64,000 nt of DNA from Neelides folsomi (Eukaryota > Arthropoda > Collembola > Neelipleona > Neelidae), in assembly GCA_034687125.1 (NCBI GenBank), contig JAQGBZ010000267.1, positions 1-64,000 on the forward strand. Reading direction: 5' to 3'. The notes under the pieces were generated by a model, which did no database searches, had not been told where the DNA came from, and was given only the letters and a program-made list of their open reading frames with translations. This document shows positions 1 through 13,200 of the stretch, piece after piece; positions within the stretch are counted from its first letter, which is position 1; each line of letters opens with the position of its first letter. The position numbers and the translations under genes were made by a program.

Positions 1-3000
1 CAGTTTATTAATTAAATATTTATTAGATGAATTGTGATAAGAATAGTAAATCAACTAATGATGTTTAATTAATTAAACTTTAGCATATAACATGATTTTT
101 TATTACAATTCAAACAGAATTTTACGTTTATTGATAATTATTGAACGCGTCTTTTAATACAGGATCAAGAATATGATCACTAATACGTAAATAGAATAGT
201 TTGAATCACTAATACGTAAATGGATGAAAATTATTTAACTTCTCGATAATAAGATTATTTTCAAAGATTGTGATGATAAATTAAAAGACTAATTTTGTAA
301 AAAGTAAAAGAAAATAAGAATTTCTAAAACAGAACATCTTTCCTCGACAAAAGATAAACAAATCAATTCGCAATATGTAATCTACATTTGTCTTGCTATT
401 CGGTTTATCTTATATGAGTAGATATGTTTTATTGTTTTAATTTTTTAAATTCATTAGTAAATAAATTTTCCGAGATATTTTGATCTTGCGTTAAAGGCTT
501 TATATGTACCTATTTGTGAACTATTCTGCCAACTCCTCCGTTGAATTCTTTGTTCTTATTTTTAAATAGCGAAATGAAGAAAGGAATTTCTGAAGCTTGA
601 ACTTACTTAAATACAACTAAGGATATATGTATAGGTATTCACATATTATGTAGGAATACATGTATCTTGTGAATGAAGAAAAACGGAGAGACGGTCATTG
701 CTCAAGGTAATAATAAACTCCGTTTAGCATTCGGAGGCGGCCGGAGGTCGCGTTTCCCTAATGTGCCGGCGGGAAGCGATATGAAGCTGATAGAGAGCCG
801 CCCGAGGAACATCCATAGAACCTCAACTCAATTCCGCCAAAGCCGCAGGGCTCCAACGCGTCGACCAAAGGAACTCGACGGCCCTCGAGCATACAATTAC
901 GCCCTCCTCCTTATCATACAAGCCCCTGGCTCCAATTACTCACAACTCTTATGAATTCACTTAATTCTCTTCTCCCTCCAGGCCTCGCCGCTGGTCCTCC
1001 AGCCCACCCGCCTTCAAATCTTCAACTCCCACTCATTACATTCCCTCAATTCTTCTTCATAGTACTTATCTATTATTAACATGTTTATGCACTAAATACA
1101 AATACTTAGTTATACGCTTATGATAAAATAAAAAAATATTTTGTAAACTATGTGTTAAGTCCTAAATATGTAGGTAAATGTAGATGTACATAAAATGTAT
1201 TATGACCATTCCATATTCGTATAAATATATTCAACTAAACAGTTTGTACTTGAAAGGTTAAATAACCATGAAAAGCTAACAATTCGTAAATAAATATTTA
1301 TTTATTTTACATATAACAGATTCTAATATTGATCAAATCTAACTACCATGTATATATATATATATATATACATACCTAATCATAAATGTTAGTTTTAAGA
1401 CAGCATGTGTTTAATGATTTGGATTAATTACACATATATTTTCGTTAAATATATAATGGAATGGAGACTCAATAAAAACTATAATTCTTATTAAGTGTGT
1501 TTTATGTGTTATTAGATATTATAAATATTTTATTGTAAGAAAATAGCATTAAAATTGTACATAATTTACATACCGTGCATAGTTTGGTGTAATGCTCACT
1601 TACGTATGTGCATCATTTATTAAGTTTCTAAATAATTAAAAACGCGACAATTTAATTCTCTTCAAAATAAACGTTGACATTTAGTTTTTAGAACCGAACA
1701 AGAGAGTCAGCTGTGGAAAGTGAGGAGAAAGTTCCGACTCTGCTTTTCCACAAAGAAAGTATTTTGGCACGCACGATGGCTCTTAGTTTCAACTCAACTC
1801 AATTCAACTTCTCTCAACTTTATTTATTCTAATAAAGTTGAGATTCTAATTGGATCTGATAGAAAAGTTTGATTCTAATAACACTTTTCACGCGATAAAT
1901 TAATAATTTAGCAACAAAATAATATAGTTACATGGTATACATAATATTTACGTGTATTATGTACTTGCATCTGTATGTATGTATACTTGTTCAAATATTT
2001 ATTTTGACATTAAATTTAATGAATAATTATTCCACTTAAAAAATTAAGTACGTAAATAAAGTTTTATTTAGTAATGTGTACTTAGTAAAATTAAATTACA
2101 TACATTATTGTCTTTTACCGTTAACGAATAATTCGTATAATGTATTTGAAATCACGTTTTCGGTTTTGAATTTTTAGTTTGAAATTTATTAGCCCCTCGA
2201 ACGAAAATCCTTAGGCTCAGAAATGATCCAAAGAAAAGAAAATTTTCATATCAGAATATATACATAGACAATATGGCCAATAAATCATTCCTTTAAAAAG
2301 TAACTCACAGTCAGTGTTTAACCATCGATCACAAATTGTGAAGTTTTATATTTATTATGTTGGTAAAATGGTATAGTTTTATATGGTAGGTACTGTACTA
2401 AAGTAAATGTTATTTTTTACATCTCGAAGAAAAAATAAGTGTCATTATAAGTAATAAGGCTTAAAGTCAGAAATTTCTGTCAAAAAAAAACAAAAACTAA
2501 ATATGCTGATGACAGGTTAACGATAAATGCAATTTACTAAATACTGAATAATATCCTATGTATATTATATAACCATATTCAATGCAATTCCTCGCTCTTT
2601 GAAAGAGGGATACTTTTTATACATAGCTATTAAGCTAATTTACTACTATTCAATAAACGAATTTGTACCTCAGCATTTTTAATATAATTATAAGTTATAA
2701 AAAGTTTAAAAATCCAAGCTAATGAGTCAGGAATATTTTAATTTTAATTTTTTTCAAATAATTATAAATGATAAATGAAACAATGATTAATGATGATATG
2801 GGTTTGTTTTTAAGATTGGAAACGAGAAATTAAGATCTGCTGCAATTATTAAAAAACCCAGTACGAACAACACCTAGGACTTGGACAAAGATAAAGAATA
2901 AAGTTGTACAAGGGTTATTCAGAAACTTGAGGATATTTATCAGATCAGAATATCCGAGATGTTCATTTTCTTTAAGAGATTGCAATAAAAGTCAATCTGA

Positions 3001-4243
3001 ATTTCAATACGTTCACACCCAGAATGTATTGTGATCAAAAAGAACTATAAAAGGATTATACGAATCTTTAGTAAGTAATGTATTCTGTATAGAAAAGAAA
3101 GCATTCCTTCATCTTTGATCTACCTACTTGTGTGTGCCTATCAGTACTTAAAGGGAGTAATATTGAAAACTCTAACTAAGGATAGCCACTACAGCATAAA
3201 TATCAAAAAAGTTTGTTCCATGCAAGTGGGCGAACTTGAAGTGGGAATACGATATACGTACCATAGGTCATACGTATGTATGTAATGTATCTATTCACTA
3301 TCCAACACAAAGTTATGGGTATGATAAAATGATATATACGATATAGTATATCAGAACATGATAAAATGAAAGAGAAAATTAAATTGCATTTGCATGGACA
3401 GTTGGAGATGTTCGATCTCCAATCTTTCTTATCAGTCTTTTCTTATAAACTAAACCCTTTATCTTAAATGTAGAGTACACATTACACATAGAGTACTTGT
3501 CTAACATTAAGTTTATTGTTTATACTCCTGATGTGATTAAGATATTTAATCTAGTAATACATAATAAATAGAAGTAATACAAATTACAATCTAATCCCAA
3601 CAATAATTATTTAATTATGTCACACTAAATAAGGAAAATCCTATTATTTCTAAAATGTTCCAAAATCTCTCGTTTCAAAACCCATTCATAAATAAAATAG
3701 CCTACATTCTGCACCAGCGCAAGTCTTGCGAGTGAAAGTTAGATAAATTTTGAAATCGGCAGTTCATTAAGAATTCAATTAAAATAATGAATTGAGTTAA
3801 GACTTAATTCCTCGTCAATCCATAAATACTGAACTGAGATTTCTACTTGAACACAGTTGGCACTTGGACTTGGAATGTGATAATGATAATAAGCACAAGA
3901 TTGAAGCGCATGTCCTATACTTCTCAATTGAGAATAAGGTTCAAAGGAAAGAGATGCTCCAACTCAAACGGTCCTTTCATCTCTCAGGTTGCAGAGCTAA
4001 ATAACCATTTCCGCTGAAAAGTGAACAAATGTTAACATTGACTTTAGATAAAAAAAAACTTGAGTTGATTTAATTGAATATTATAGTTTATAATACAAAC
4101 TCAAGTTTTCTCGAAATAATTAGTTTTTATCATGTAAACACACTTTTTTAAGAAAAACTTGCGTCAATTTCATATATCTTATTTAAGCTAGATGAATACA
4201 CACTTATAAACTTATAATGTTTATGTAGTGAAAAAGTCCTATT
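1..4243. other. Non-coding stretch upstream of the GPCR gene
   Basis: AT-rich sequence with no supportable exon. A less AT-rich patch at about 720-1010 stands out and contains a short open frame of biased, proline- and arginine-rich composition. It is better read as a promoter or non-coding exon than as a gene. Many short alternating TAC/GTA tracts occur. Confidence 0.5.
1351..1370. repeat. (TA)10 microsatellite
   Basis: Uninterrupted TA dinucleotide run of twenty bases, upstream of the GPCR gene. Confidence 0.95.
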
Positions 4244-7200
4244 ATGGGTGACGGGAACAAATATTTGGTGTCTTGGAACTCGAGTTTTGATGAGAACATA
4301 TCATCCATATTACAAAAGTTCGACGATAGTTATTTCATTTACGACCAGCTGCAAAATACGATTCTCATATTTACCTACATTCCTCTTTTCCTCATTGCGC
4401 TGACGAGTAACATTCTCGTTATCCTCGTTGTAGGAAGATTCAGATGTCTAAGAAGGTAAATTACCAAATTAACTTAATTTATTAAAAATGTCTAGAAATT
4501 AAAACAGTCTCATGATTGTAAAGATCAAAGCTTCATCATGTATAGTATGTAATAATATCTAAAGTGGTTGCATTATCATATAAGTATGTATTTGTACAGT
4601 AAAAACAAATCCCTTCATCAAGTGATTTCAGCTAAAAGTAAATATTTTATTTCCAATTCCAAGAAAATCAATTACAACTTAAGTACTAACCCTAAGTCTG
4701 TAAGTACTTAAAACAATAGTGCAATATGACTCCAAAGACTTTCATATTAAATGGAAACATAGCCCCAGGAATTTCATAAATTGATAGCGTTTGTCTTTCA
4801 TCTCAAAAGTCAACAAATATGGTAGATTGTAGCCAAAATATGAATATTTAAATTAGAGAAAGAAATAAAGGATTAGGCTCCATTAAATGTTTATTCCTCG
4901 TTTGATAAATAATAAAATTCTATTTTGCTTGTACAACTTTCTTGTTTGTGACATAAAGTTATATAAAATACAAAAATTCTCCCCGAGATCTCATATTGAT
5001 CTTCACCTTTAAATTGCGTATGGCATACATAAATATATGTACTATATGTACATATAAATTTCGGTAGAGTTATACAACATTAGGTCAATAGAGTTTCAAA
5101 ATAATTAGACGGAATCCCTAAAGACTTAAAGTTCTATTAGGGCAACATATCAAAATGTTCTGTTGACTCGTTTCGTTTATTTTCTTTGGAGAATTCCTTC
5201 TCCTTTTCTCTTTCTCTATTTCTTTCCCAAGCTGGAAGAAACGGGACAAAATTAATTATCCTTTTAGTAACATTTAAGAGAGTCTTGTTTCAGGGTAGAA
5301 AAACCCTGGAGCAATTGCTCACCGCTTCCAGAACAAATTCAACTTTGGGACATGTGAAGTGAATTCAAATGTATGAGAGTTGAAATTGGACCCTTGGAGG
5401 AAATGAAAACGAGTGTTGAGAATTTGAGATTTTACTTGATTCAAAGGGATTAAAGATTTTGAAAGTCGAGGCCCTGGAAGGGTTTTCAGCCTCGTTAAAT
5501 TTCAAATTATTGGGGACCAGATTTGCGGATGAGAATAAACAAAAAAGATTAGGAATGGGATTAATACCAATACTTTCTGATTCTTACAATGTAATCCTTA
5601 CAAGGTCCTCAAATCACATTCTCATATAAGGTCCTCAAATGTGTATAAGTTTCTACGTACCCTATGTACTCTAATACCTATATATAAATAAATACTATGA
5701 ATGAATTAAAAGATCCGTAATTATCTGTTCATACAATTTAATCAATGTATTGATAAAAATATTCTTCAAATGTATGCATTAATAGAAATTAAAATAATTA
5801 TGTCGATTGCATGAACACTGAATCACGAAATATTGCAAGTCATGAAACAAACAAACCTTGAGGATTTGACAGTTAATCTTAATAGGTTATTTGAAGAATG
5901 CACTCCAGACTAAGATTTATCTTTAAAAACTTTTCTTCGAACCTTGACAGTTTAATTTTCTATCTCAATTGACGCTAATCATAAGAAGCACGAACCAGTA
6001 ACTTTCTTAATTATTGGAATTTTTGTCAATACCAAAATTGCTTTTTCAACTGTTAGGTATAATTAATGCTCATATTTTCTTTAATTTTCATTAATTCATT
6101 AATTTACATTATACCATAGGTATACATAAATACTTACATACGTATACCTAATACATACCTATGTACATACATATAGAGTAGATGCGCTGCTTCACCATAG
6201 AGGGTTGAATTAATATTGTACATATACTAAATAGTATATGATGTTTAATATTAATAAAGTATTCAGAGTATTCGTGTTATTTTGGGATTTATTCATTTAA
6301 AGATTTAAAGAAACCACATTAGAAAATTCTATAATAGGTAGTAATTATAAACGAACATCATTTCAAAGCGACTTTCACTCTAAATAGTTCCATGGACGAA
6401 TTTGTTTGCACTTGAGTGGATATAAGTTGAAATGGACAAAATTACTGAATACCATTAGGGAAATCTGACAGCTTACTGCGTTTGAAACAAGTGTTTGAAT
6501 AATGTCATTTAAAATCATTAGAAGATTTTAACTCAAAGCGCTTTCCTTTTAAAAGAATGTTTAATGAGCCGAATTTGGAAAACAAATGATATCTTTGAGA
6601 AATTGTCACTTTGAAGACTAATGTACCTAATGATCCTAGGTAGATCAATTTCTGTGCAATACTGATTCTATGTAATTACATCATTTCAATTGAAATTCAT
6701 TAGTAGTTTATTCATATTTTCATATACCATATTAATATATTGGTACATGAATACTACTTTGCTTTGGAAAATCAGTATGTAATTCTAGGTATTTTCATTT
6801 TGTTCAAAGTCAAAAGCAGTGAATGAAAACTAACATGTTAAAGCAAATAAACTCCTTTAATATTAAAGCAAAAAAGTGAGCCTTTTAAAGAATACTTTCC
6901 CTGAAATTCATCTGGTGGGGGGATTTTCTTCGTATAGGAAAGCTACGTTGAGATCAAAGATTTTTTCCTGTATTCATAACCTACTTCATAAAAGAATTAT
7001 ACCAACTTAAGTCTTAATACCTATGCAGTATATGGTAGTACAGTAGTACCTAAAGTACTTACCAATACTACAATATGGTATACCAATATTGGTATAATAA
7101 GTAACATAGGTACACATTAATTAATAATATACATTAGTAGTACATATCATTTATATGGATTACATTTACTTATAGGCATACTAACAATAAGTACATATTA

Positions 7201-10200
7201 AGTAAGCACATATTATGTATTTACCTTTTATGTTTCTGTAATTGGTACATTATGTTATGTTATGCTTTTCTTAAGGAGTGCCTTTGGTCAAACTTTCAAA
7301 AGCAATATATATATATATACATATAAATATGTGCATACATGCATGGTGGATATATAAGCATAAAAATCAAAATTCAAATCCCACATAATTCACATACTAC
7401 TCAAAAGAGAAATTCCCCATGATTTCAAAGAAATATTTCACACATGAATGAACTCATATTCTGTGCGTTTTTAGCGTTACGAATTATTTTCTTGTGAACC
7501 TCTCCGTGGCTGATCTTCTCGTGACATTAATTTGTATGCCGATGGCAGTTGGGAAAGCCGTTCATTCACTCTGGCTATATGGAGAAGTTATGTGCAAACT
7601 GACGCATTATCTCACAGGTAATTATTACCCAACTCTTTCATCTAAACTTTGAAATAGTATTAAGATTAATTAGTTTCATTCCAAAACTTTTCCAATTGCA
7701 TTATTCTCCCTTAATTGCTTAATCACTTAGAAGAATACTAACTAAAAGTATAGTCACTTATACATCAACTTTCACCGTTTGAAATAATGCCATTTATAAC
7801 ATTTATCTGAAAAGAAAAAAATTATCCAACTTCTTGACTTTCTTTCGAACTTGAAAAATTAATTAGCAATTACAAGTTAATCTTTGATAAAAAATTTAAT
7901 GCCTAAAAAGTTATTTTGGAAAGAATTTATTGTCGATTGATGCTTATCTACCATATACATTAGTATTAAGATACTATATTTTTATATACTTGTACATTTC
8001 TTAGGAATGTTTACATATATTGGGTATTTGTGACATTTGAATAAACAATCAAGTAAAACGGTCTCAAAATATTGGATATGTTTTCATATTCGGATTAAAG
8101 CGAATGGATGAATAATAGTACATAAGAGTTAATAATAAAAATAATAATGTACATTTTCTTCATAGTGGGCAACAATTATTTTTCATCTTATAAAATACCT
8201 ATAATACCAAATATAAGTAATAGTAAACTTTATATTCAAATTACAGATATTTTGCAAACATTTCATTTTGACGGTTTGATGCAAAGTAGTATGTTATGTA
8301 GGTATCTTTAGTAGTATGTAAGTACATATGTTCATATACTAGGTAATATTTTAGGTGTATTTTACTCAAAGTATCCCTACGACTTATTTACCGGTATTTC
8401 AAACCAACAGGATTGACAGGAGAGGTAATATCGATACGACAATGATATCAACTTACACTTAATATATTGTCTATATTTGACATTTGCAATTTCCAAAGAC
8501 TAAAGAAATACGAGGATATAAAAATCTAAACCTCTTCCTTACTATATTTTATCCGAGATGAAATTACAACAATATCGATTTCTCTCTTTTTACTTTGAAT
8601 ACCTATACGAAGGCAGGTAGAAGGGTTCTCAAAAGATTATTTCAACCGAATAACATGATGATCCCATCCATTACGATCGAAAAATGTCTTCCGCTCCACT
8701 CTCTTACCAAATCTTTTTATCCATCTAAGATTGTCAAAAAATAAATTATCAGTCAAAGAAGAGAAGCATTGTTACTTATAAATACAATGTACCTTAAATA
8801 CAACTTATTTTGGAGCATAAACTTTAAGTCCTGATATAAAAATGAATAAATTCAGCAGTATGGTAAAGGTGTAAAAAATACTTCAAGTTTGAAGATATTA
8901 ATCGTAACTTAGGGTTAAAGTTCATATAAGTTAAACAAGATCTAATTAAAAGATATTTTGAAAAATAGGTATTATGGATTTGGGTTGGATATGATAGGAA
9001 ATAAAATTAAGTATATTAGTTTAGAGTTAGTGTTATACATAATATGTAACTGTACTTAGGTACCTATGTTATAAAATGAATGAATCAATGTATTGTTCAT
9101 TATATTATTTTACATTATTTATTTAGTATTACTCTGCAATACTCTCTATATTTACTAATATACACACTGCTGATAAATTTATATGCTCAAAGAACACTCG
9201 TAAGTATTAGATTTGCGGCCATTGGGCTAAAAAAGTTTAATAGGAAGGAGGAGCGAACATACACATTTGTGTGTCACTGTCTCGGTCGGTAAATAAATTC
9301 TTCTGTATCCTTTTCAATCTTGATGAATTATGGTTCAGAGTAATGAAATTGAGAAAGAAAAATGCAAATGGTAAACCAAGTATTCAGGTTGAAACTGGAG
9401 TACGAACCACTTTACTTTGATGGTCAGTTACTTAAGAAATCCAAATGGGGATCCATTAAACTGACATCTTGCCATTTGAGCAAAATGACAAATGAAGGCG
9501 AAACTCTCTATGTCGAACTTTCTCTTCCTTTCTCCACTCTAATGGTAGTTAAGATATATTTATATGGTATATCTTCGTGACGTTAATTGACATTTGTTAA
9601 TTCATATAATTCACTCATATTCACCATCAGACTGTTTTTCTAGCAAATACCTGCTTATACAGGGTGGGTCTAAAGTCGCTTCAGACATTCAGAAACCAAG
9701 GATTAAAAAATCTGAGGCGACTTTAGACCCACTCTGTACTATGCATAACTTGATTTATATTTTATTATTTTTTACGACTGAGGTTTGGAGTATGCATTTG
9801 ACATGTATGTTTGTATGTCTGCGTTTTCTTTGGAAGCTATCTCCTCCCAAACGCATTAACCGATCAGACCACTCAATACATCAATCGACAGGGTTTAATG
9901 TCGAGCAGTGCGTAATGTGGTAGGGACTTAAAATTTCATAATGATTAATTAATCAACCATGATTAACCATAAAAGAAAAAATTAAAAATCCATTAGAAAC
10001 ATAAATAATAATGTTGAATTTAAATAATGAAATTTCGTAAATAAATTTAAATTAGTTAAATGCCACATAATGCCCAAAAGGATTAAATCATAGACAAATT
10101 TCAGCTTGTGAATGTGCTTTTTGTGCTTTTTGATATTTTGATTTGATTGATCTGAATACTCATGTGTACAAGGTACGTCAAAAGCTGCTTTCTTTTTTTA

Positions 10201-13200
10201 AATACAATAGAAACCATATAAAAAAGAAAGCAACTTTTGAGGCATCCTGTATAGATAATACCTATAGATAACAAATTAACTATCTGTAGGTAAGTATGAT
10301 ATGAAATAGTACATTAAATATCATACACACCACTTAACTTAAAGGTACTATAAATAAACAATATGTGTTAAATTACTTTTTATTTAATCAAAAATGCGAT
10401 GAATATATAGATATAATACATTCAATAAAATCGCGTTTAAACCTATCAAATTAAAATAAGAAACACATTTATTATTTTAGATTAAAAATAAAAAACGAAA
10501 ATTAAATAAAAAATTTAATGACCTGCAACATGTCAATATTTCATTTACCTATCCTATCATATAATAAAAATAAAATGAATATTTTTCTTTTTAATGTTTT
10601 AGGCGTCGCAGTTGGTTCTTCTGTATTCACAATAACAGCGATGAGTATCGACCGTTATATGGCAATTCGACACCCGATGTCGAGGAAAATCATTAACAGA
10701 CGAACGACTCGAAAGGCACTAACTCTAAATATAAAATTTATATCACAAATTCTTATCCTAAATTCATATTTAATACTTTTGGTTCACTACTTGGTTCTTG
10801 AAACTTATTAGCTCTGAACTTTTAATGGGCAATTTCATCTCTAGAAATTGACATTGAATTTCATACTTATTTTTTGCTCCAAACTTTTTTGATATTTCAT
10901 CTAGGTATACATATTACTTACTATATATTAATTAGTACACAGACGTCTATAAAATTATGATTCATATACATATACTAAATATGTATGTTTATGTATATAA
11001 AGAATGATTTTTTATACTGTATGTATGTATGCCAAAACTATTTATATATAATACTTTGTCCAACATAAAAGCCATTAACTTGAGCCATGAATAAATCTAA
11101 GCCGATTACTTTTCATCTTCAATTAGTCAATTAATTTCTTTGAAAATTTTTAGGTCATATTGATCCTTTGGGTAGTGGCTTTGCTGATATTTTCTCCGAT
11201 TCTTTTCATTCGGAAATCAAATGGATTTGAAATTACAGGCCATCGGGAATACATCTACTGCATTGAGGTTACAAAATCTTTTTCAATTCTCATTCAATAA
11301 AAGAATAAATTCGCAAATTGGAAAGTAAATTTAGAGTCGAATCGTAAACTTTTCATTCTAAGAATCTAATAATTTGCATTCTATTAGTAAATTAAAGGGA
11401 AATTATGCATTCCTATAACCATTTCAAGTTTTAACGAAAAGAACAAACTTTAGGATTGGCCCGATGACAATTTGACAAGAAGAACTTTCGGAATTTTCTG
11501 CTTCATCATTGTGTATGCAATCCCTGGCTGCATCGTTGTAATTGGTGAGTAAAATAATTCCTATAATTTACTATTCTAATATCTGTACATACCTACCTAA
11601 TTATATAAACAATTAAAAGTTATTGCAATTTTATTCATAATCAGTATCATAATGCATACCATAATTTGTGATTATTTTGTACAAAGAGTTCTACTTAAGA
11701 AAGTCAGAGATACCTAATCCTCTGAAGTTATCTAATTAGTTATCTGTAACTCTTTTATAATTCATAGTTTATACTCAATTCCAGCCTGCACAGTGTAGGC
11801 GTATAAGATATATCATATCAAAATATGTAATTGTAAAGTATTATTAAGTTCATAAATTAGTATGTATGGAGACTTGATTTAATCAACAAAATGTTTTGTA
11901 GCTTATTCTTTGATGGGATTGCGCCTATGCTCTCGACAGCTACTTCCCGAATATCAACTGACACATAGACAACAAAGTCCAGGATCAAATTCTAGAAATG
12001 AGCTTGGGCATTGTGATTCAGGAAATTCGGCATGGCAGGTACGTCCAATTAACTACCAAAACTGGTTGTTACCTATATTTATAGGCATATTTATAAGCAT
12101 AATCCTTAAAGTTAGAAGCTCCAGTATTGAAATATAGTATCGATATTAATGTTGATAGGACTTATTGAATTGGCATGGGTATTTCTGCTGTACCATAAAT
12201 AAAACATTATTAAATGTATTATTTACCAATACATTACCTATCTTGACTATAGGATACATACTCTAAGTACCAACCTTCCTACTTATTACTTATGTACTTA
12301 TGTTTACAGTATACAGTAATACTCGTAAACATGCTGATTTGTATGGTATACCATATATAAGATACCTAGTTATATTTAATACTATCATGAGATCATGACA
12401 TGGAACAAAATTAGAATTAATTGAATTAACTTTATTGAAATTGATCTGTCAATTTATTATTAAAACAGCTGGGATTAATCCTTTGAGATAGAATAAACAA
12501 TCTAAAAAGCTCCCATGTATTACTATTCATGCAGAAGAAAGTTTAAAGTTTAGGATAGCATGAAATACTCTAGATGAGCAAGGGTTCCTTTTAGCCATTA
12601 CTCTCATTACATTGCATGTTTACAAGAAAGTATAAGAATAAAATTAAGGTTAACAATTGATGATTAGATTGATTAGCTACGTCATCACTCTACTTAAATT
12701 TGCTATATTACATGTATGTTAAATATAATGTAGGTGAGAGCGGGGCGAAATGAAATGGCTCCGAATTGATAAATGCTTTGTCCCCGTTAAACCGCTTATG
12801 CTAATTTAACTATTTCCTGGTTCAAATGTTCAAATTGTAATACTGTATGTAAAGCCCTAAAATCTTTTAATTCTAATTACAACAATTTGATAATTTCATC
12901 AGTTATTCGAACCCAAAGTAAGTACATACAATATTTAAACTTAACATTCATTGTGTTAAATGTTATTATAACTAAAGTTAATTATTGTATTATAGTTAAT
13001 TTAAATAATACATGTAATAGTTAATAATATTTATTAATTTCAAAACTATTGTGTAATTATTTTCTAAATGATAATTAGAAAATAACAAATATTGTAGGTG
13101 GGGCGAAAATTTTGATTTTACTTGATAATCATGAATCTCATTTGTCAATCTCCGTCATTGACTTGTGTAAAGAAAATGGGATAATCCTCTACACATTTCC

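Noticed and set aside
673-954. 93-codon open frame with Arg/Pro-rich product
   Set aside because: Sits in a less AT-rich patch where stops are rarer; begins at a GTG-like position, has no domain and no splice continuity with the GPCR gene. Read as promoter or UTR-like sequence.
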